Assembly (NCBI GenBank): GCA_964293815.1
Contig: CAXYYC010000037.1
Location: forward strand, 1-13,165
Origin: CTSOIL-112 sp964293815
GTDB lineage: Bacteria > Pseudomonadota > Gammaproteobacteria > Burkholderiales > Burkholderiaceae
Length of the DNA stretch: 13,165 nt
Reading direction: 5' to 3'
The position numbers were made by a program, and so were the translations under genes. Every line of letters begins with the position of its first letter. The stretch's first letter is position 1. The notes under the pieces are model-generated. The model was given only the letters and a program-made list of their open reading frames with translations, had not been told where the DNA came from and searched no databases. Below, one piece after another: positions 7,757 through 13,165 of the stretch.

Positions 7757-8668
7757 TCAAGACCACGCATCAATCAGCGCGCCGCCTTGTTCGAGCAAGA
7801 AGTGTTTGAACGCTTTGAGCGTCGGCGAGAGTTTTTTGTTTTTTAGATGAATCACCTGCCATTTGCCCTGAATCGGCGTGTCTACCACATCCAATAGCGC
7901 CATATAGCCCGCAGCCAGCTCATGCCGAATCGTGCGCTGCGACAAAAAGCTCAAGCCCATATTCGCCATAACCGCCTGCTTGATGGTCTCGTTGCTCGGC
8001 ATTTCCATAAATATTTGCATCTGCGCCTGATGTTCGTCAAAACAGCGCTCCATCGCCGCGCGCGTCCCCGAGCCACGTTCGCGCACGACGAACGGGTATT
8101 CGCTCAGCAATTCGTAGCTGATATTTTTCTTGCGCGAGAGCGGGTGCGACGGCGAACAAACGAATGCCTGCGGATTGCTGGCGAATGGCTCGCCCACATA
8201 GACGGACGAATCGGGAACGCGCCCTGAGATGGCCAAATCAACCTCGTTGCGCTCAATCATGTTGAACACGTTTTCCTTATTATCAATGTGCAAACGCACG
8301 TCAATCGTCGGAAACATTCGGTTAAATTGTACCAACAGCATCGGGATAAAGTATTTACTGGTGCTGACAATCGCCAAATCGATCTGCCCGCGTTTCATGC
8401 CGACGTGTTCGGCCATGACCGCTTCTAAATCTTTGAGTGAGGCGATGACTTGGCTGGACTGCGCCATGAAATCCTGTCCGGCGTGGGTCAGGCGAATATT
8501 GCGCCCGACACTTTCAAATAGCGCGATGCCAAATTCGTCCTCCAACTGACGCAACTGCATGGAGACCGCTGGCTGCGTGATGAATAGTTTCTCCGCGGCC
8601 TTGGAAACCGAGCCGAGTTTTGCGACCTCGAAAAACGTCTTGAGCTGACGCAAGGTATAGTTAGGCAT
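7757..8668 (-). CDS. LysR-family transcriptional regulator, CbbR-like
   Basis: The 303-residue protein has an N-terminal winged helix-turn-helix (about 5-63, with the segment SKAAEKLFITQPAVSMQLRQ) and a LysR-type effector-binding domain from about 92 to 295. VRERGSGTR at 195-203 and SNETIKQAVMANMG at 225-238 resemble motifs I know from CbbR, the activator of Calvin-cycle operons. The start ATG at 8668 has GGAG six nt upstream. The gene is divergent from rpe across a 311-bp region rich in dyads, the usual layout for a LysR regulator that controls its neighbour and itself. rpe, tkt and gap beyond it are all Calvin-cycle enzymes, which supports the CbbR-like reading. No RuBisCO gene is visible, so its targets may be central carbon genes only. 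CysB-type and other LysR subfamilies fit less well, but the exact role is inferred. Confidence 0.88.
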   Translation of the reverse strand: MPNYTLRQLKTFFEVAKLGSVSKAAEKLFITQPAVSMQLRQLEDEFGIALFESVGRNIRLTHAGQDFMAQSSQVIASLKDLEAVMAEHVGMKRGQIDLAIVSTSKYFIPMLLVQFNRMFPTIDVRLHIDNKENVFNMIERNEVDLAISGRVPDSSVYVGEPFASNPQAFVCSPSHPLSRKKNISYELLSEYPFVVRERGSGTRAAMERCFDEHQAQMQIFMEMPSNETIKQAVMANMGLSFLSQRTIRHELAAGYMALLDVVDTPIQGKWQVIHLKNKKLSPTLKAFKHFLLEQGGALIDAWS

Positions 8669-8979
8669 GAGATGCTCCGTGTGTTGTGATGGGTATTATG
8701 TCAAACAATCCTTTTAGTTGGATTTTTTGAAAATTTCTATAAAAAATCAAATCACGCTGATTTTTTGAAAAAATTGAAATTTTCTGCCGCGAATCATACC
8801 AAGCCACGCTGGATTTATCAATTTTTTTGATGCGCTTTGACTAATCTGCATCATTTTTTTATCAATTACGCCACAGCGCATGGTTCCAGATACATTCAGC
8901 AGATTTACCACGGATGAAATTGCCCTGTCTGCTCAGGTGCTTTACAATAACGCATCCTACTTTTTAGAAAGCCAATACC
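8669..8979. promoter_or_regulatory. Divergent lysR-rpe regulatory region with A/T tracts and dyads
   Basis: This 311-bp gene-free stretch holds several nested symmetric elements. GATTTTTTGAAAA occurs twice, at 8721-8733 and 8759-8771, exactly 38 bp apart. AAAAAATC at 8741-8748 is the inverted partner of both. AAATCA-CGC-TGATTT (8749-8763) is a 15-bp palindrome. ATC-N9-GAT at 8817-8831 has the classic LysR-box (T-N11-A) geometry. TGATGC and GCATCA (8828-8833, 8848-8853) form another dyad. Six runs of six or seven A or T suggest curved DNA. For lysR, CATAAT on the - strand (8695-8700) is a possible -10 with no good -35. These are plausible binding sites for the LysR product; binding is inferred. 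Confidence 0.6.
8920..8948 (+). promoter_or_regulatory. Sigma-70 promoter for rpe
   Basis: TTGCCC (8920-8925) and TACAAT (8943-8948) are separated by exactly 17 bp and match the consensus hexamers at 4/6 and 5/6 positions. Transcription would start near 8955, about 25 nt before the rpe start codon. The dyads of the lysR-rpe region lie about 70-200 bp upstream. Confidence 0.6.
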
Positions 8980-9690
8980 ATGAGCGCAGCTTATCTCCCT
9001 CCTCAATTACGCATCGCCCCGTCGATTTTATCGGCGGATTTCGCCCGACTGGGCGAGGAAGTGCGCGCCATCGAGACCGCCGGTGCGGACTGGGTGCATT
9101 TTGATGTGATGGACAATCATTATGTGCCCAACTTGACCATCGGCCCGCTGGTCTGCGAGGCGATTCGCCCGCATGTGCAGATTCCGATTGATGTGCATTT
9201 GATGGTTGAGCCAGTGGATGCGCTGATTCCGATGTTTGCCAAAGCCGGTGCGAATATCATTACCTTCCACCCCGAAGCATCACGCCATATTGACCGCACC
9301 TTGTCTTTGATTCGCGATCACGGCTGTCAGGCGGGTTTGGTGTTCAATCCGGCGACTCCGCTGTCGTTCATGGATCATGTGATGGATAAATTGGACGTGG
9401 TTTTATTGATGAGTGTCAATCCGGGCTTCGGCGGACAAGCATTCATCCCCGAAACACTGAATAAACTGCGTGCCGCACGCGCGAAAATCGATGCACACAT
9501 GCGCGCCGGCGGACAACGCATTTTGCTCGAAATCGATGGCGGTGTGAAAGTAGACAATATCGCCGAGATCGTCGCTGCCGGTGCGGATGTCTGTGTCGCA
9601 GGTAGCGCCGTGTTTGGTGCGCCGGATGCCGATGGCGGCTACCGCGACGTGATGCGCGCCTTGCGCGCGCCGGTTGAATTGAGCGCGTAA
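8980..9690 (+). CDS. rpe: Ribulose-phosphate 3-epimerase
   Basis: Rpe interconverts ribulose 5-phosphate and xylulose 5-phosphate in the pentose phosphate pathway and the Calvin cycle. The 236-residue TIM barrel shows IAPSILSADFARLG at 12-25, HFDVMDNHYVPN at 40-51 (catalytic D42, metal ligand H40), DVHLMV at 71-76 (metal ligand H73), the phosphate-loop segment NPGFGGQ at 147-153 and EIDGG at 184-188 (catalytic D186). All expected active-site residues are present. The length is slightly above the usual 220-230 because of a short N-terminal extension. The Shine-Dalgarno sequence is weak, but the promoter and family alignment support this ATG. The gene is divergent from the CbbR-like regulator and is followed by its own terminator, so it is probably monocistronic. 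Confidence 0.96.
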   Translation: MSAAYLPPQLRIAPSILSADFARLGEEVRAIETAGADWVHFDVMDNHYVPNLTIGPLVCEAIRPHVQIPIDVHLMVEPVDALIPMFAKAGANIITFHPEASRHIDRTLSLIRDHGCQAGLVFNPATPLSFMDHVMDKLDVVLLMSVNPGFGGQAFIPETLNKLRAARAKIDAHMRAGGQRILLEIDGGVKVDNIAEIVAAGADVCVAGSAVFGAPDADGGYRDVMRALRAPVELSA

Positions 9691-9745
9691 ATACATGCCA
9701 AACGCACGCCTAAGTACACGCCAAATTGACCGATAAATCTTCGCG

Positions 9746-9786
9746 AATGACCGCCCATCAATGATAAAATGGCGGTCATTGTTTTT
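9746..9786 (+). terminator. Rho-independent terminator after rpe
   Basis: AATGACCGCC (9746-9755) and GGCGGTCATT (9771-9780) form a perfect 10-bp stem with a 15-nt loop, followed by GTTTTTATC. It lies 55 bp past the rpe stop codon and before tkt, so the two genes are probably transcribed separately. Confidence 0.8.
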
Positions 9787-9859
9787 ATCTGTCTTTATTA
9801 ATTTTATATCACGCAGCACTCGTTTTCATTGTCATCATTTCTTTGAGAAAGCAAACAAC

Positions 9860-11869
9860 ATGAGCACACAGGCACCAGAAATGTCCCGCCAAATGGCCAA
9901 CGCCATCCGCGTATTATCTATTGACGCTATCGAAAAAGCCAAATCCGGTCATCCGGGCGCACCGATGGGCATGGCGGAAATCGCCCAAGTATTGTGGGGT
10001 AGCCATCTCAATCACAACCCGAAAAATCCGAACTGGTTCAATCGCGACCGCTTTGTGCTGTCGAACGGCCACGGCTCCATGTTGATTTACTCATTGTTGC
10101 ACCTGACCGGCTACGATTTGCCGATGGAAGAGATCAAAAACTTCCGCCAACTGCACAGCAAAACCGCCGGCCATCCCGAATACGGCATCACACCGGGCGT
10201 TGAGACCACCACCGGCCCGCTCGGTCAAGGGATTGCCAATGCGGTCGGCATGGCCTTATCCGAAAAATTATTGGCACAAGAATTTAATAAACCGAGCCAT
10301 GACATCGTCGACCACTTCACCTACGCTTTTTTGGGCGACGGTTGTATGATGGAAGGCATCAGCCACGAAGCCTGCGCTTTGGCCGGTACGCTTCAATTAT
10401 CCAAACTCATCGCGTTCTGGGATGACAATGGCATCTCAATTGACGGCCACGTCGAAGACTGGTTTAGCGACGACACGCCAGCGCGCTTTACCGCCTACGG
10501 CTGGAACGTCATCGCCAACGTAGACGGACACGACACCGCCGCCGTTGAAGCCGCATTATTGGCCGCACAAAATCAAGCCAAACAAGCCGACGGCAAACCC
10601 ACATTGATTTGCTGCAAAACTATTATCGGCAAAGGCGCGCCGAATAAACAAGGTTCACACGACGTACACGGTGCGGCACTGGGCGCAGACGAAATCGCCG
10701 CAACCCGCGCGCAACTGGGCTGGACGGCTGAACCGTTCGTCATCCCCGCAGACATTAAAGCCGCATGGGACGCGACGGCCAAAGGCGCACAGCTTGAAGC
10801 CGCTTGGGACGCACAATTTGCCGCCTATCGCGCCGCCTATCCGAGCGAAGCGGCAGAGTTCGAACGCCGCATGAATAAGCAATTACCGGCTGATTTTGCC
10901 AAACAACTACACGGCGTTTACGCACAAATCGCCGAAAAAACCGATCCCGTCGCCACGCGCAAAGCCAGCCAAAATGCTCTGGACGCATTGGCGCCATTAC
11001 TGCCGGAACTGTTTGGCGGCTCCGCTGACTTGACCGGCTCCAACCTCACCAATTTCAAAGGTTGCGTGCGCAATAAACCCGGCGTTTGGGGCAATCATTT
11101 ATCCTACGGCGTGCGCGAATTCGGCATGGCCGCGATGATGAACGGCATGGCGCTGTACGGCGGCTACATCCCTTACGGCGGCACCTTCCTGACCTTCTGC
11201 GACTACTCGCGCAACGCGATTCGCATGGCCGCATTGATGAAACAGCGCGTGATTCACGTTTTCACCCACGATTCAATCGGCTTGGGCGAAGACGGTCCGA
11301 CGCACCAAAGCGTCGAACACGTTCCGAGCCTGCGCATCATCCCGAATCTGGACGTTTGGCGTCCGGCTGATGGTTTAGAAACGGCTGTCGCATGGGGCGA
11401 ATCGATTCTGCGTGCCGATGGTCCAAGCGCATTGATCCTGTCCCGTCAAAATTTACCAAGCGTTGCGACGCTCGATCAAGCCGAATTGATCGCTAAAGGC
11501 GGCTATGTGCTGAAAGATGCCGACAATGCGCAAGCCGTTATCATCGCCACTGGCTCGGAAATCGAAATTGCACTCAAAGCGCAACAGCAATTGGCCGAGC
11601 AAGGCATTGCCGTGCGCGTGGTCTCCATGCCATGTACCGCTGCATTTGATCGCCAAAGCCCAGAATACCAAAACAGCGTATTGCCACGCAATCTGCCTGC
11701 CGTCGCCATTGAAGCCGCGCAACCCGATTTCTGGCACAAATACGTCGGACGCGGCGCCGTGATTGGCATGACCACTTTTGGTGAATCCGCACCAGCAAAA
11801 GAGCTGTACGCATATTTTGGTATTACGGCAGAGAAAACAGTTGCGGCTGTTAAGCAACAATTAGCATAA
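9860..11869 (+). CDS. tkt: Transketolase
   Basis: Transketolase is a thiamine-diphosphate enzyme that moves two-carbon units between sugar phosphates in the pentose phosphate pathway and the Calvin cycle. The 669-residue protein has the family's normal length. It shows SGHPGAPMG (H31), NGHGS (H71), GHPEYG (H105), GPLGQG, the ThDP/magnesium motif starting GDG at 159-161 and ending DDNG (N190), then YGVREFGM (E420, which activates the cofactor) and THDSIGLGEDGPTHQ (H470). All expected catalytic residues are present. I chose ATG 9860, with GAGAAAG upstream. The earlier in-frame ATG at 9761 lies inside the loop of the rpe terminator and would add an unlikely N-terminus. No strong promoter is visible between that terminator and the gene, although the stretch is AT-rich. 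gap follows in the same direction after 138 bp, an arrangement shared with cbb/glycolytic clusters of other proteobacteria. Confidence 0.97.
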   Translation: MSTQAPEMSRQMANAIRVLSIDAIEKAKSGHPGAPMGMAEIAQVLWGSHLNHNPKNPNWFNRDRFVLSNGHGSMLIYSLLHLTGYDLPMEEIKNFRQLHSKTAGHPEYGITPGVETTTGPLGQGIANAVGMALSEKLLAQEFNKPSHDIVDHFTYAFLGDGCMMEGISHEACALAGTLQLSKLIAFWDDNGISIDGHVEDWFSDDTPARFTAYGWNVIANVDGHDTAAVEAALLAAQNQAKQADGKPTLICCKTIIGKGAPNKQGSHDVHGAALGADEIAATRAQLGWTAEPFVIPADIKAAWDATAKGAQLEAAWDAQFAAYRAAYPSEAAEFERRMNKQLPADFAKQLHGVYAQIAEKTDPVATRKASQNALDALAPLLPELFGGSADLTGSNLTNFKGCVRNKPGVWGNHLSYGVREFGMAAMMNGMALYGGYIPYGGTFLTFCDYSRNAIRMAALMKQRVIHVFTHDSIGLGEDGPTHQSVEHVPSLRIIPNLDVWRPADGLETAVAWGESILRADGPSALILSRQNLPSVATLDQAELIAKGGYVLKDADNAQAVIIATGSEIEIALKAQQQLAEQGIAVRVVSMPCTAAFDRQSPEYQNSVLPRNLPAVAIEAAQPDFWHKYVGRGAVIGMTTFGESAPAKELYAYFGITAEKTVAAVKQQLA

Positions 11870-11906
11870 AAGATATCATAGGTAATCGTTTAAATAGCAT
11901 AAAGTT

Positions 11907-11969
11907 ATACCGATAAGCGTATCAAATACCGTAAAAATTGATAACGGTTTGGAGTACAATAAGCGGTAT
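11907..11969 (+). promoter_or_regulatory. gap promoter region with LysR-box-like dyad
   Basis: ACCGT (11928-11932) and ACGGT (11944-11948) form a perfect dyad with 11 bases between the arms, so the inner T and A give T-N11-A, the LysR-box geometry. ATACCG occurs at 11907-11912 and 11926-11931 (19 bp apart), and its inverse CGGTAT at 11964-11969. A good -10, TACAAT, lies at 11955-11960. No -35 is found at the correct distance: that position is occupied by the dyad. This is the layout of an activator-dependent promoter, and the CbbR-like regulator is the obvious candidate. Elements are seen directly; regulation is inferred. Confidence 0.5.
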
Positions 11970-12007
11970 GACTTTCATCGGTTGTAACCACTAACAAGGA
12001 GTGAACA

Positions 12008-13009
12008 ATGACTATCAAAGTAGGGATTAACGGTTTTGGACGCATCGGTCGCATGGTATTTCGTGCTGCTGTGGCGGATTTTAAAGACGACATCGAAATT
12101 GTCGGTATCAATGACTTGCTCGAACCGGATTATTTGGCATACATGCTCAAATTCGACTCAGTTCATGGCCGATTCAAAGGCGACGTGAAAGTTGAAGGTT
12201 CTAATTTGATCGTTAACGGCAAAACCATTCGCTTGACCGCTGTCAAAGATCCTGCTGAATTGAAATGGGACGAAGTCGGCGCGGACGTTGTGGTTGAATC
12301 AACCGGGTTGTTCTTGACCAAAGAAACTGCGCAAAAACACATCGACGCTGGTGCGAAAAAAGTCATCATGTCTGCCCCATCCAAAGACGACACACCAATG
12401 TTCGTCTACGGCGTGAACTGCAAAACCTATGCAGGTCAAACCATCATTTCCAACGCATCATGCACCACTAACTGCTTGGCACCGGTTGCCAAAGTACTGA
12501 ACGACAACTTCGGTATCAAACGTGGCCTGATGACCACCGTTCACGCAGCCACTGCAACTCAGAAAACCGTTGACGGCCCGTCAAATAAAGACTGGCGCGG
12601 TGGTCGTGGCATTTTGGAAAACATCATCCCATCATCAACCGGCGCAGCCAAAGCCGTTGGTGTGGTGATTCCAGAATTGAACAAGAAACTCACCGGTATG
12701 GCCTTCCGCGTACCAACTTCAGACGTTTCTGTGGTTGACTTGACCGTCGAATTGGAAAAACCAGCCAAATACGAAGACATCTGTAAAGCCATGAAAGCCG
12801 CTTCTGAAGGCGCAATGAAAGGCGTACTCGGCTACACCGAAGAAAAAGTCGTAGCAACTGACTTCCGTGGTGAAGCATGCACCTCTACGTTCGACGCAGA
12901 AGCCGGTATCGCATTGGATGACACCTTCGTTAAAGTCGTGGCTTGGTACGACAACGAATGGGGCTACTCATGCAAAGTACTCGAAATGATTCGCGTCATG
13001 GCAAAATAA
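12008..13009 (+). CDS. gap: Glyceraldehyde-3-phosphate dehydrogenase, type I
   Basis: GAPDH interconverts glyceraldehyde 3-phosphate and 1,3-bisphosphoglycerate in glycolysis, gluconeogenesis or the Calvin cycle. The 333-residue protein starts with the NAD-binding GINGFGRIGR (6-15). It carries the catalytic cysteine C152 in SNASCTTNC and the base H179 in TTVHAATATQ, then DGPSNKDWRGGR, and ends with AWYDNEWGYS and a short tail. The acidic residue in GIND (D36) and the proline in DGPS fit an NAD-dependent rather than an NADP-dependent enzyme; that is inferred from family knowledge. Start choice is clear: AAGGAG (11996-12001) lies six nt before the ATG. tkt is upstream in the same direction. The gap promoter region has its own -10, so it may be transcribed both from there and by read-through from tkt. 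A strong terminator follows the stop codon, so no pgk gene is in the same transcript. Confidence 0.97.
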   Translation: MTIKVGINGFGRIGRMVFRAAVADFKDDIEIVGINDLLEPDYLAYMLKFDSVHGRFKGDVKVEGSNLIVNGKTIRLTAVKDPAELKWDEVGADVVVESTGLFLTKETAQKHIDAGAKKVIMSAPSKDDTPMFVYGVNCKTYAGQTIISNASCTTNCLAPVAKVLNDNFGIKRGLMTTVHAATATQKTVDGPSNKDWRGGRGILENIIPSSTGAAKAVGVVIPELNKKLTGMAFRVPTSDVSVVDLTVELEKPAKYEDICKAMKAASEGAMKGVLGYTEEKVVATDFRGEACTSTFDAEAGIALDDTFVKVVAWYDNEWGYSCKVLEMIRVMAK

Positions 13010-13026
13010 GCCTAAATCATTTATAT

Positions 13027-13056
13027 AAAAAACCGCACTTAATTGTGCGGTTTTTT
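13027..13056 (+). terminator. Rho-independent terminator after gap
   Basis: A 12-bp perfect stem (13027-13038 with 13045-13056; core AACCGCAC/GTGCGGTT) encloses a 6-nt loop, and its 3' arm ends in six T. The matching run of A on the left makes it symmetric, so it may work in both directions. It begins 17 bp after the gap stop codon. Confidence 0.9.
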
Positions 13057-13112
13057 GTTCCCGTGATAACAACAGATTAATGGTGAGGATTATAAAGAGC
13101 AACGAAGCCAAA

Positions 13113-13139
13113 AAAACCACGCTATTGGAGCGTGGTTTT
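13113..13139 (-). terminator. Probable terminator for a - strand gene beyond the right edge
   Basis: AAAACCACGC (13113-13122) and GCGTGGTTTT (13130-13139) form a 10-bp stem with a 7-nt loop. Read on the - strand it is followed by further T (seven in a row in total), while on the + strand only four T follow the GC part. It therefore fits best as the end of a gene converging on gap from outside the window. The remaining bases to 13165 show nothing I can support. Confidence 0.65.
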
Positions 13140-13165
13140 AGTTCAGATAAGCAACTGCCGTGTTA

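Noticed and set aside
8681..8706. Perfect - strand TTGACA in front of lysR as a -35
   Set aside because: At 17 bp downstream the sequence is CACGGA, overlapping the Shine-Dalgarno sequence, and there is no -10.
9761..9859. Upstream in-frame start for tkt at 9761
   Set aside because: It lies in the loop of the rpe terminator and the added residues have no counterpart in transketolases.
11938..11960. TTGATA with TACAAT as a complete gap promoter
   Set aside because: The hexamers are only 11 bp apart, too close for sigma-70 RNA polymerase. Only the -10 was kept.
1..13165. tRNA or rRNA genes, insertion sequences, integrases, toxin-antitoxin pairs or other defence genes next to the array
   Set aside because: None was found. 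All genes to the right of the array are housekeeping genes, and no transposase-like frame or terminal inverted repeats were seen.

Overview
The window looks like bacterial chromosome, most likely from a betaproteobacterium of moderate G+C content. The best evidence is the gene order AlkA-type DNA glycosylase, accA, tilS on one strand, which I know as a conserved betaproteobacterial arrangement. The AccA N-terminus (FLDFEQP, then a segment beginning KIEELR) also looks betaproteobacterial. The assignment is an inference from memory, not a database result, and I do not name a genus.

Layout. (1) Positions 1-2938 are the leader-distal part of a large type I-F CRISPR array: 49 repeats of 28 bp and 48 complete spacers (43 of 32 nt, 5 of 33 nt). 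The leader and the cas genes are not in the window; the array continues past the left edge. The last repeat (2911-2938) is degenerate, so the oldest spacers are on the right and transcription runs left to right. (2) A short AT-rich gap leads into cls, a cardiolipin synthase on the + strand. It converges with tilS, leaving only 2 bp between the two stop codons. (3) On the - strand lie a CbbR-like LysR regulator, an AlkA-type glycosylase, accA and tilS, read right to left. A rho-independent terminator separates accA from tilS. (4) An AT-rich divergent regulatory region of 311 bp (8669-8979) separates the LysR gene from rpe. (5) On the + strand follow rpe with its own terminator, then tkt, then gap, which ends in a strong terminator. 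A second hairpin after it probably terminates a gene entering from the right on the - strand.

How the parts relate. rpe, tkt and gap encode three enzymes shared by the Calvin cycle, the pentose phosphate pathway and glycolysis. The neighbouring LysR gene resembles CbbR, the usual activator of Calvin-cycle genes. Dyads with LysR-box geometry lie between lysR and rpe (ATC-N9-GAT) and in front of gap (ACCGT-N11-ACGGT), so a small carbon-metabolism regulon is plausible. No RuBisCO or phosphoribulokinase gene is present, so autotrophy cannot be concluded. accA (fatty acid synthesis), cls (membrane lipid), tilS (tRNA modification) and the glycosylase (alkylation repair) are housekeeping genes.

I found no new gene system in the window. 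The most interesting material is inside the CRISPR array: a triplicated spacer in which one copy carries a single base change; one repeat with a stem-breaking mutation; a terminal repeat damaged only in its handle; and two distant spacers whose translations match overlapping parts of the same conserved stretch of GpA-family phage terminase large subunits.
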